A stretch of 14,072 bases of DNA from positions 1 through 14,072 of the forward strand of contig PKCT01000076.1 in assembly GCA_002862325.1 (NCBI GenBank), read 5' to 3'. Made by a program: the position numbers and the translations under genes. The notes below the pieces were generated by a model. That model saw only the letters and a program-made list of their open reading frames with translations. It was not told the origin of the DNA and did no database searches. This stretch comes from Phycisphaerae bacterium. Lineage in GTDB: Bacteria; Planctomycetota; Phycisphaerae; Phycisphaerales; SM1A02. Position 1 is the first letter of the stretch; the number at the start of each line of letters is the position of its first letter. This document shows positions 1 to 7,075 of this stretch, piece by piece.

Positions 1-1128
1 GAGCCCGCCGCCACCGACGCCCAGGACCTGATTGATCCCCTTGGCGAGAACGTTCGCACTCTCGCTGCTCGCCGCGTTCTGTATGCCGGTCAGGAAGTCG
101 GCGGTGAAGACGAAGTAGAACTGATGGACCATGCTCACGGGAATCGCGACCAGGAACAGCGTGAGAAGCGGCTGGAAGCGGATCTCCCCGAGCGCCTCGG
201 TCCAGGCGAGCGGGTTCTCCTTCGACTCGCTCGGAGGCGTGTGCGGCAGGGCGAGGCAGAAGATCGACAGGACCAGGCCCAGCAGGGCGCTGAAGGTGAA
301 GGCGAAGCGTCTTCCGGAATCCTGGGCCGCGGCCCGGATCGCGAGTCCCACCGAGTCGACGAGATCCGACTGCACCTGCTCGGGGGTGGTGTCGTCGCCG
401 TTCTTGCGAGCCGCCTCGAACACCGCGAAGACGTTGGCCTGGAATGCGAGCTCCGGATTCCAGGCGTTCGGTGCGATCGCGTCGGCCGCACTCCCCAACT
501 GCAGCTCGATGCCCGCCGGGTCGATACCGATCCCGGCGAGCGCCGGATTCGCATCGATCGCCTTCGGCCAGGCCGCGACCGGATCCTGGGCGATCGCGAG
601 GGTCGTGACGTCCGGCGCCGGCGTGGCGAGATCCGGCGTCGAGGTGCGAAGGAGGTACTGCCCCATGAAGATGCCGGCGACGATCCAGCCGACCGTGCCC
701 CAGACCCGGATCGGTCCGAAGTCGCGATCGCGGTCGCGGATGTGGGCGAGGGAGATCGAATTGGTGAGCGCCAGCGTCGGGGCGTAGACGAATCCATAGA
801 CGAGCGAGAGCACGGCGAAGGGCAGGAACGTCTGAACCAGCCCGAGCGAGAAGACGAGAATGGCGCCGATGAAGTGGCTGATCGCGAGCAGACGCTCGGT
901 GGAGATCACCCGGTCCGCGAGCTGGCCCGCAAGGAACGGACCGAAGATCGCCCCCACCGCCCCGGCGGACAGACAGATCCCGCACTCCTCGATCGAGAAA
1001 CCCCGATAGCCCATCAGGAACGGATACAACAGCGGCAGCCACGCTCCCCAGATCGCATACTGGAGGAACATCATGATCGAGAGGCGGGCCTTGACCGACG
1101 AGGGGGTCCGATCGATGGTGGCGTCCAT
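1..1128 (-). CDS. MFS transporter, nucleoside:H+ symporter-like (3' end outside window)
   Basis: The first 376 codons of a major facilitator protein; the C-terminal half lies beyond the left edge. Seven membrane segments are visible at about residues 17-39, 49-70, 80-101, 102-127, 137-160, 276-294 and 319-345. The N-terminal FLQYAIWGAWLPLL stretch and the FGPIRVWGTVGW motif before the fifth segment resemble the NupG/XapB nucleoside:proton symporters of the inner membrane, so uptake of nucleosides or related compounds is the likely role; the substrate is inferred. About 115 mostly hydrophilic residues (161-274) sit between segments 5 and 6, predicted to face the periplasm, whereas NupG has only a short loop there. 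The ATG at 1126-1128 is chosen because GGAG lies 6 nt upstream and hydrophobic residues begin soon after. It diverges from ispG. Confidence 0.8.
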   Translation of the reverse strand, partial: MDATIDRTPSSVKARLSIMMFLQYAIWGAWLPLLYPFLMGYRGFSIEECGICLSAGAVGAIFGPFLAGQLADRVISTERLLAISHFIGAILVFSLGLVQTFLPFAVLSLVYGFVYAPTLALTNSISLAHIRDRDRDFGPIRVWGTVGWIVAGIFMGQYLLRTSTPDLATPAPDVTTLAIAQDPVAAWPKAIDANPALAGIGIDPAGIELQLGSAADAIAPNAWNPELAFQANVFAVFEAARKNGDDTTPEQVQSDLVDSVGLAIRAAAQDSGRRFAFTFSALLGLVLSIFCLALPHTPPSESKENPLAWTEALGEIRFQPLLTLFLVAIPVSMVHQFYFVFTADFLTGIQNAASSESANVLAKGINQVLGVGGGGL

Positions 1129-1196
1129 GGAGGGCTCCGGGAGAGGGGAAGTTCCGGCCTGACGCGATGCATACCCGACTCAGGCCGCCAACACCC

Positions 1197-1202
1197 TACA
1201 AT
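1197..1202 (+). promoter_or_regulatory. Putative -10 box of a leaderless ispG transcript
   Basis: TACAAT (five of six matches to TATAAT) ends 6 nt before the ATG at 1209. A transcript from this box would begin at or within a base or two of the start codon, and no Shine-Dalgarno sequence precedes ispG, which fits leaderless translation. No good -35 box is seen 16-18 nt upstream. Confidence 0.5.
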
Positions 1203-1208
1203 CTCTGC

Positions 1209-2462
1209 ATGAGTCAACGACGAACCACACGGCAGGTCACCCTGGGAGATGATCGAGTCGGACGAGTCCGAATGGGCGGCGACGCCCCCATCTCGGTCCA
1301 ATCGATGACCTCCGGCTACACCCACGAGATCGACACCTGCCTGGCCGAGATCCAGAAGCTGGCCGATGCGGGCGCGGACGTGGTGCGGGTGGCGGTGCCG
1401 GAACGCAAGGACACCGAGGCCCTCGCGGAGATCATGAAGGTCACGCCGGTGCCGATCGTGGCCGACGTCCACTTCCACTACAAGAGGGCCCTCGAGGCGG
1501 TCGCCGCGGGTGTGCACAAGATTCGTCTCAACCCGGGGAACATCAGCGACCGCGAACAGGTCAACGCGGTGATCGACGCGTGCAAGGAGGCCGGGATCCC
1601 CATCCGGATCGGAGTCAACGAGGGATCGATCATCGAACGTCGCGACAAGCAGAAGCGACTCGAGGAGCTCGGCGCCTACTTCGAGGGTCACCGCTCGGGC
1701 CATCTCCTGGCGATCATGATCGCGAAGCTGGAGGAGTACCTCGACATCTTCGACGCTCGCGACTTCCACGACGTGACCATCAGCGCGAAGAGCATGGATG
1801 CACGACTGGTCATCGACGCCTACACGGAGATCTCGAAGCGATTCGACTACCCGCTGCACCTCGGCGTCACCCATGCGGGCACCCGCGAGACGGGCTCGAT
1901 TCGATCGATCGCAGCGCTCGGGACGCTGCTCGCCAACGGCATCGGCGACACCCTCCGCATCAGCTACGCGAGCGATCCGGTCTACGAGGTCGAGGACGGC
2001 GTCGAACTCCTCTGCTCGCTCGGGCTCCGAGAGCGCAAGGGCATCGAGCTCATCGCCTGTCCGACCTGCGGTCGCATCCAGGTCGACCTCTTCACCCTGG
2101 TGGAGGACGTCAAGAAGACGCTCGAGACGGAGATCACCCTTCCGATCAAGGTGGCGGTCATGGGCTGCATCGTGAACGGCCCCGGCGAGGCGGAGGGCGC
2201 CGACGTGGCGGTCTTCGCGGGCGATCGACGCGGCATCATCTACGTCCAGGGCGAGAAGGTGGCCAACGTCCCCGAAGCGGAGATCCTCGATCGCCTCCTC
2301 GAGGAGTGCCGCGGATTCGAGGCCAGAGTCAACGCGGGCGAGGCCACGCTGGGACAGAAGGTCGTGGACATCGTCCCCCCTGATCCGATCGGCGACCTCG
2401 GGTCGGGAGTCGAGAAGATCAAGGCGGGCCTGGTCGATCGCATCACGTTGGAAGGTCGATAG
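1209..2462 (+). CDS. ispG: 4-hydroxy-3-methylbut-2-en-1-yl diphosphate synthase
   Basis: IspG (GcpE) reductively converts methylerythritol cyclodiphosphate to HMBDP, a late step of the MEP isoprenoid pathway, in the cytoplasm with a [4Fe-4S] cluster. The 417-residue product starts with the family pattern (MGGDAPISVQSMTSGYT), followed by the TIM-barrel domain (VADVHFHY, KIRLNPGNI). The C-terminal reductase-like domain carries the cluster ligands: two cysteines in ACPTCGR, a third in MGCIVNGPGEA and the nearby Glu. It is the two-domain bacterial form without the central insert of plant enzymes, and it has about 40 extra C-terminal residues compared with the roughly 372-residue E. coli enzyme. 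An in-frame ATG at 1167 would add 14 residues unlike the family; the ATG at 1209 matches the usual N-terminus and the -10 box. Confidence 0.96.
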   Translation: MSQRRTTRQVTLGDDRVGRVRMGGDAPISVQSMTSGYTHEIDTCLAEIQKLADAGADVVRVAVPERKDTEALAEIMKVTPVPIVADVHFHYKRALEAVAAGVHKIRLNPGNISDREQVNAVIDACKEAGIPIRIGVNEGSIIERRDKQKRLEELGAYFEGHRSGHLLAIMIAKLEEYLDIFDARDFHDVTISAKSMDARLVIDAYTEISKRFDYPLHLGVTHAGTRETGSIRSIAALGTLLANGIGDTLRISYASDPVYEVEDGVELLCSLGLRERKGIELIACPTCGRIQVDLFTLVEDVKKTLETEITLPIKVAVMGCIVNGPGEAEGADVAVFAGDRRGIIYVQGEKVANVPEAEILDRLLEECRGFEARVNAGEATLGQKVVDIVPPDPIGDLGSGVEKIKAGLVDRITLEGR

Positions 2463-2522
2463 ACTCGACCCCGGACGGGAACCAGCCCGGTCTCGGACTC
2501 GGATGATGAGAAGGCGGTTCCC

Positions 2523-2528
2523 AGTACC
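2523..2528 (+). promoter_or_regulatory. Possible -10 box for the pseudopilin gene
   Basis: TACCAT in the gap after ispG would give a leader of roughly 58 nt before the ATG at 2593. No convincing -35 box accompanies it, and read-through from ispG (130 nt away) is also possible. Confidence 0.2.
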
Positions 2529-2592
2529 ATCCACCGATCACGTCGACGTCGGCCCGACGTCGCCCCTCCTCCCTCAACGCACGAGACATGTC

Positions 2593-3639
2593 ATGTCCGC
2601 ACCCAGCCCGCATCACGCCTCGAAGAGCAGAGCGTTCACCATCGTCGAGCTCCTCGTCGTGATCGCCGTCATCGCTCTTCTCCTCGCCCTGCTTCTCGCC
2701 AGCCTCCAGGCCGCGGGACGAGCGAGCCGCCAGACGGTGGAGCTGAACACCCTCCGTCAGATCCACATGGGCTGGGTCGCCTACAGCAGCAACAACAACG
2801 ACTTCGTGATGCCCGGGTACCTCGGCGACAACATCCAGGAACAGTGGCGGGTTCGGTACAAGTTCGAGTCCCAGGGGCGACTGAACCGCGAGATGACCCG
2901 CACCTACCCGTGGCGACTCCTCCCGTTCATCGACTGGAACTACGAGTCCATGCTGGGCTATCGGGATGATCGAGAACAGCTCGATGACATCCCCAAGAGC
3001 GGCGACGACACGATCGTGTCAGGCCCGACGAAGGAGCTCGCGGACCAACCGTGGTTCGGCTACAACGCCTACTACGTCGGCGGCTGGTGGGATCTCGACG
3101 ACACCGGTCAGGGAGGTCTGCGATTCTCCAACAGCACCTGGTTCCAGTCCTCGACGAACGAGGATGGAACGGAGGGCTCCGTCGAGGTGACGGGCAAGCT
3201 CGTGGTGAGATCGGTCGGACGGGCGATCGCGGGAGATCAGCTTCTGATCTTCGGAACGTCGACGGCGCGCCAGCCCGGCGTCTACACCGAAAGCCGCGAG
3301 TTCGAACCGGGGAGCGCGTGGATCTGTCCTCCACGCCTCGGGAGTCAGCAGATCTGGGGGACGAGGATCTCCGGCTCCGGTGCGCGCATGCCCGCCTCGG
3401 GCGGCAAGAGCATCTTCGCGCCCGGGAGCATGATGCTCGGCCAGTCGAGCGGCGTCCGGATCGAGGTGTTCACCGCCGAATCCGTGCCCTACCGTCGCGG
3501 CGGTCCGCTCATGTCCTCGCTCTTCTTCGATGGCAATACCCAGGGTGTGGGCGTCGGCGAGCTGCTCGACATGCGACTGTGGACCAATGCCGCGAACCTC
3601 GGCCGGCAAATACCCAGAGAGTTCAGCCACGGCGACTGA
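2593..3639 (+). CDS. Type II secretion/pilin-like protein with prepilin N-terminal methylation motif
   Basis: The 348-residue product begins with a short basic leader followed by a type IV prepilin cleavage site: after KSRA comes FTIVELLVVIAVIALLLALL, with the conserved Glu at position +5 of the mature protein and a hydrophobic helix of about 22 residues. The residue before the cut is Ala, not the usual Gly. The region LNTLRQIHMGWVAYSSNNND resembles the segment after the helix in planctomycete pseudopilins (NLRQI...Y..DN), and a late SLFFDGNTQ resembles their FxDGH element. Such proteins are processed by a PilD-type peptidase and assemble at the inner membrane; the specific role is unknown. 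An upstream in-frame ATG at 2503 would add 30 residues that do not look like a pilin leader. No Shine-Dalgarno sequence is visible. No other pilus or secretion genes are in the window. Confidence 0.8.
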   Translation: MSAPSPHHASKSRAFTIVELLVVIAVIALLLALLLASLQAAGRASRQTVELNTLRQIHMGWVAYSSNNNDFVMPGYLGDNIQEQWRVRYKFESQGRLNREMTRTYPWRLLPFIDWNYESMLGYRDDREQLDDIPKSGDDTIVSGPTKELADQPWFGYNAYYVGGWWDLDDTGQGGLRFSNSTWFQSSTNEDGTEGSVEVTGKLVVRSVGRAIAGDQLLIFGTSTARQPGVYTESREFEPGSAWICPPRLGSQQIWGTRISGSGARMPASGGKSIFAPGSMMLGQSSGVRIEVFTAESVPYRRGGPLMSSLFFDGNTQGVGVGELLDMRLWTNAANLGRQIPREFSHGD

Positions 3640-3677
3640 ACGACCGCCGGAGCGATCGTCTTGACGCCGGCGACGCT

Positions 3678-3706
3678 GCCGAACCGGGGTGGTCCCCTGC
3701 TTCGGC
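3678..3706. terminator. Hairpin between convergent genes, possible bidirectional terminator
   Basis: An inverted repeat with arms GCCGAA (3678-3683) and TTCGGC (3701-3706) encloses an inner GGGG-TGGT-CCCC stem-loop. It lies between the ends of the pseudopilin gene (3639) and the phosphatase gene (3714). There is no T-tract on either side, so termination function is inferred from position and stem strength. Confidence 0.45.
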
Positions 3707-3713
3707 CGTCAGG

Positions 3714-5360
3714 CTAGGTGTCAGAGGACGTCCGCGTGAATTCGATCGACGCCACCGTCACGTCGTCGGCGAACTTGTCCCGTCCCGCGTATTCGACCAA
3801 CGCCTCCACGAGGCGGGTCACGTCGGTCTCGGGGTCCCCGCTCGCCCCCAGGATCTCGAGCGTGCGTTCGACGCCGAACTGATCGTCGCTCGAAGCCGCC
3901 GTCTCCTCGATGACGCCGTCGGACATCAGGACCAGGCGTTCACCCGGCTTGAATTGATGATCGGTCATGCCGAATTCGATGCCGGGAACGGCCCCGATCG
4001 GCGGGCCCCCATCCGACTCGAGCATGGTCCAGCTCCCGTCTCGGAGCAGGAACGCGTAGCCGTGCCCCGCATCGACCGAACACAGGGTCTGCTCCTGGGG
4101 ATCGCAGGTCACGGCGAAGAGCGTCAGGAACTCCCCCATCGAGGATCTCGATGCGATCGCGTCGTTGACCTTGTCGACCGCGGTCGCGAGCGAGAGACCG
4201 TCGTCCAGGTGAGCTTCGAGTGCCGCCTGGCCCAATGCCATCAGCATCCCCGCGGCCGCCCCCTTCCCGGCGACGTCGCCCAGATAGAAGGCGGTCCGTC
4301 CTTCGGAGACTTCGAGCGTCCCGAAGAGATCGCCGGCCACCACCGTCCCCGGCAGCGCCCGCATCGCGTAGCGATAGACGCCGACCTCCGCGGTCTCGTC
4401 TGGCAGCATGCGCTCCTGAACGCCTCGCGCGGCCTTGATCTCGCGCTCCAAAGCCTCCTGTCGCCGAGCCAGCTCCTGCCGTTGCAGGTTGGCGAAGGAC
4501 AACCCCGCGAGTCTGGTGACCGCGGCACAGAACGCCGTGTCCTCGTCCGCGTCCGCGGCGTCGCGGGTCGCGTCCAGATAGACGATGAGCTGGACCTCGC
4601 CATCGACCGCGAGCGGAACGGCGACCGCGGACTGCACGCCGGAGGTGACGATGCTGTGGGCGTGGCTGATGTCCTCGTCCTCGGCCAGCCTGACCACGCC
4701 GCCTGACATCGCCGAGGAGACGAGCGTCCGGCTGAACGGCCGGTCGTCCGCGATCGCGGGTGGTCGGACCGACAAGACCTCGATTCGATCATCGCCGCCG
4801 ATGGGCCGGAGCACCGCGAACCGACCGAAGCCCGTTCCGGACTCCAGGAGATCGAGGAGATGCTCGATGAGTTCCGCCTGATCCACCGCCTCGCCGAGCC
4901 CCTTCGCACCCTCTAGCAGGAGATCGAGCCGCTTGGCCGCGATCTCAGTGAGCTCATCCTGCGAGACGGCCTCGATCTCGTTGATCGATCCTCCGTCGCC
5001 GGCGAGGGCGACGATGGTGGCACCCACGTCATCCCCATCGGTGGTGCCGATCTCATGCAGTCGATATTCCTGCCGCGGAAAACCGATCCGGTCGCGAGGC
5101 TGGACCCGGTAGGGCTGGCCGGTCTCGATCGCCATGCCGTTGACGGTGGTGCCATGACGACTCCCACCGTCGGCGACGTACCAGACGCCCTGCTCCTGGA
5201 AGAGCTCGGCGTGACGGCGAGAGACGGTCGGGTAGGGCAGCACGACGTCGCATCCCGGGTCGCGCCCGATCCGCACTCGGACCTTCGCGTCCACCTCGAA
5301 CGGTCCCGCGAGACTCGAATCCACCGGACGGAGCTCGAATTCTGGCGAGTCAGGATTCAT
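3714..5360 (-). CDS. FHA-GAF-SpoIIE (PP2C-type) serine/threonine phosphatase
   Basis: The 548-residue soluble protein has three parts. A FHA domain at residues 20-105 (GR at 32-33, SRRH at 47-50, GTTVNG at 70-75) should bind phosphothreonine peptides. A GAF-like sensory domain lies at about 160-295 (GVQSAVAVPLAVDGE). A short coiled coil (292-318, ending ARGVQERMLP) leads to a SpoIIE-type phosphatase domain at 320-542. Metal-binding aspartates are present in VAGD (344), GDVAGKG (362), SDGV (481) and ADDVT (532-533). The usual second Asp of the GGDxxD motif is Gly here (VAGDLFG), but the core Asp is kept, so activity is likely. RsbU-like members dephosphorylate anti-sigma-factor antagonists; no such partner is in the window. 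The ATG overlaps the stop codon of the ExbB-like gene (ATGA) and has AAGGA 6 nt upstream, so the two are probably translationally coupled. Confidence 0.92.
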   Translation of the reverse strand: MNPDSPEFELRPVDSSLAGPFEVDAKVRVRIGRDPGCDVVLPYPTVSRRHAELFQEQGVWYVADGGSRHGTTVNGMAIETGQPYRVQPRDRIGFPRQEYRLHEIGTTDGDDVGATIVALAGDGGSINEIEAVSQDELTEIAAKRLDLLLEGAKGLGEAVDQAELIEHLLDLLESGTGFGRFAVLRPIGGDDRIEVLSVRPPAIADDRPFSRTLVSSAMSGGVVRLAEDEDISHAHSIVTSGVQSAVAVPLAVDGEVQLIVYLDATRDAADADEDTAFCAAVTRLAGLSFANLQRQELARRQEALEREIKAARGVQERMLPDETAEVGVYRYAMRALPGTVVAGDLFGTLEVSEGRTAFYLGDVAGKGAAAGMLMALGQAALEAHLDDGLSLATAVDKVNDAIASRSSMGEFLTLFAVTCDPQEQTLCSVDAGHGYAFLLRDGSWTMLESDGGPPIGAVPGIEFGMTDHQFKPGERLVLMSDGVIEETAASSDDQFGVERTLEILGASGDPETDVTRLVEALVEYAGRDKFADDVTVASIEFTRTSSDT

Positions 5361-5983
5361 GCGACGTCCTTTCGTCGAGATGCGGCGATCAACAGTCCGC
5401 CGAGCACTTCCAATCTTCCGAGGGCTCGGTCCTGCCGACTCCGAAAGAGCATGTAGGGGAAGAGGGCAAGAAGCGCGACCACCAGTCCCGTCGCGGTCGA
5501 GATCAACGCCTCGGCGATCCCCCCGGAGACCTGGCTGGGATCGGTGATCGTGGCATCCCCTCCGAGAAGCTCGAAGCTCTGAATGATACCGACCACCGTG
5601 CCGAGAATCCCGAGCATCGGCGCGGCGGTGATGATGGTCGAGAGCACCAGGAGGCCCCGTTCCAGGCGGGGCCGCACGGACTCGGCGGCCAGTGCCGCCT
5701 CGGTCTCATCGAGGGGACCTCGATCGACCGGCAGTGATCTGGCCAGATCCGCGTATGGAGAGCCGTCCTCGTCCAGGTACCCCGACAGCCGGCCAGGCTG
5801 GTCGGTACGAACGGCGCCGGCGAGCCGATCGAAGCGCTTGCGGCCGCGTTTGGAATCGATCTGAAACCAGAACGACGCCCGTTCGATCGTGACCGAGAGC
5901 GCGACCACGCTCATGGCGAGCAGCGGCCACATGACGAAGCCGCCGCGTTCGATGAAATGCAACATTGATTCGAGGGGATTCAC
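5357..5983 (-). CDS. MotA/TolQ/ExbB-family proton channel protein
   Basis: The 208-residue inner-membrane protein has a TolQ/ExbB layout: one N-terminal membrane helix (about residues 15-40), a cytoplasmic stretch, then two helices at 109-136 and 155-180. The second contains APMLGILGTVVGIIQSF and the third EALISTATGLVVALLALFP, with the family threonines T129 and T163/T165 that line the ion path in ExbB and TolQ. Such proteins form the stator channel that couples proton flow to an ExbD/TolR partner, but no ExbD/TolR gene is adjacent; the next gene is a FHA-GAF-SpoIIE phosphatase overlapping by 4 nt. The GTG at 5981-5983 is chosen because TATCAT sits 7 nt before it and the first helix follows at the expected distance. 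An open frame reaching 6028 would add 15 residues across the promoter. Its role with the phosphatase is not known. Confidence 0.85.
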   Translation of the reverse strand: MNPLESMLHFIERGGFVMWPLLAMSVVALSVTIERASFWFQIDSKRGRKRFDRLAGAVRTDQPGRLSGYLDEDGSPYADLARSLPVDRGPLDETEAALAAESVRPRLERGLLVLSTIITAAPMLGILGTVVGIIQSFELLGGDATITDPSQVSGGIAEALISTATGLVVALLALFPYMLFRSRQDRALGRLEVLGGLLIAASRRKDVA

Positions 5984-6035
5984 GGCACGGATGATACCTC
6001 GCTCTCTGGGTTCCCACAGCGGTAGCATGTCCTAC
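5984..6035. promoter_or_regulatory. Divergent, apparently leaderless promoters (ExbB-like operon / ispA)
   Basis: Only 52 bp separate the two start codons. On the minus strand TATCAT (5996-5991) ends 7 nt before the GTG; on the plus strand TAGCAT (6023-6028) ends 7 nt before the ATG at 6036. Neither gene has a Shine-Dalgarno sequence. The two promoters face away from each other and would share or compete for the same short region. -35 boxes are weak. Confidence 0.5.
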
Positions 6036-6950
6036 ATGCACACCACGCCGAACACCAGTCCGGACGCTCGACCGGCCTCCGACGACAGCAGGTCGCCCCT
6101 CCCCAGTGACGATTCGATCCGCGACCGGATCGAATCCTCGCTCGAATCTTCGGTCAAGGGCCTCGATGTGGCGCCCGAGCTCGACCGCGCCGTTCGATAC
6201 GCACTGCTGAACGGAGGGAAGCGGATCCGCCCCATGATCGCCGCCCGCGCCTGCCTCGCGCTCGGAGGCACGCTGGATGCGGCCATGCCGGGTGCGTGCG
6301 CCGTCGAATGCGTCCATGCGTTCAGTCTCGTCCACGACGATCTCCCCGCCCTCGACGACGACGACGTCCGTCGTGGACGCCCGACGGTCCACCGTGCCTT
6401 CGGCGAGTCCCTGGCGATCCTCGCCGGCGACGCCCTGCAGACGCTCTCGATCGAGGTCACCGCAAGAGCGGGAGAATCCAGCGGCCGGACCGCCGCGGTC
6501 GTCGCGGAAGCGACGCGCGAGATGATCGTGGGACAGGTACTCGATACCGACGGCGGCTTTCCCGCCGAGGTCGTGGAACCCATCGATCGTCTTCGCCTGA
6601 TCCATCGCCTCAAGACCGGCGCGCTCATCAAGGCCTCCTGTCGAGTGGGCGCGTTGGCGGCCGGGGCTCCCATGGACCGGCTCGATCGGTTCGGCGATGC
6701 GATCGGCCTCATGTTCCAGGTCGTCGACGACGTCCTCGACGAGACCCGGACGGTGGAGGAACTCGGCAAGACGCCGGGGAAAGACCGAGAAGCCGGAAAA
6801 CTCACGTTTCCATCACTCATCGGGCTCGAAGCCAGCCAACGCGAGATCGAACGCCTGGAGCACGAGGCGATGGACGATCTCGCCGCCCTCGACGACCGTG
6901 CGACCCCCCTTCGCGAGCTCGTTCACCACCTGGCTCGACGGACGCATTGA
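6036..6950 (+). CDS. ispA: Short-chain polyprenyl diphosphate synthase (farnesyl/geranylgeranyl type)
   Basis: This trans-prenyltransferase condenses IPP with allylic diphosphates in the cytoplasm. The 304-residue product has the substrate-binding KRIRP near residue 62. The first Asp-rich motif is at 101-110 (HDDLPALDDDDVRRGRPTVH), with the two-residue spacing typical of bacterial IspA-type enzymes. KTGALI is at 193-198, and the second Asp-rich motif (FQVVDDVLD) at 227-235 is followed by GKTPGKDREAGKLTFP. Chain length (C15 or C20) cannot be fixed from sequence alone. The first 28 residues are polar and weakly conserved. An ATG at 6027 in the same frame would overlap the -10 box, so 6036 is preferred. 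dxs follows 125 nt downstream, the common bacterial ispA-dxs order, and dxs output feeds this enzyme through the MEP pathway. Confidence 0.9.
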   Translation: MHTTPNTSPDARPASDDSRSPLPSDDSIRDRIESSLESSVKGLDVAPELDRAVRYALLNGGKRIRPMIAARACLALGGTLDAAMPGACAVECVHAFSLVHDDLPALDDDDVRRGRPTVHRAFGESLAILAGDALQTLSIEVTARAGESSGRTAAVVAEATREMIVGQVLDTDGGFPAEVVEPIDRLRLIHRLKTGALIKASCRVGALAAGAPMDRLDRFGDAIGLMFQVVDDVLDETRTVEELGKTPGKDREAGKLTFPSLIGLEASQREIERLEHEAMDDLAALDDRATPLRELVHHLARRTH

Positions 6951-7075
6951 AACCGGACTGGAAGCACTTCGAACCCCATTGCAACGCCGTTCGGATAGAC
7001 TTTGGAGATCCAGCCGGCCCCGTTTTCAGGGTACGGCACGGTTCTCCCCGTCCTCTGGATCTGGAAGCTCTGATC

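Noticed and set aside
124..1212. Long plus-strand open frame of 362 codons across the transporter gene
   Set aside because: It is antisense to a clear MFS protein; its translation is Arg/Glu/Asp-rich with no motif, the usual shadow in high-GC DNA.
1071..2534. Minus-strand open frame of 487 codons opposite ispG
   Set aside because: Antisense of ispG, which has all family motifs; the product is an Asp/Val/Arg-rich shadow.
3051..4706. Plus-strand open frame of 551 codons across the end of the pseudopilin gene and the phosphatase
   Set aside because: Arg-rich, no motif, and overlaps two well-supported genes in other frames.
6979..7001. Candidate promoter for dxs (TTGCAA and TAGACT)
   Set aside because: The spacing between the boxes is only 11 nt, too short for a standard promoter.
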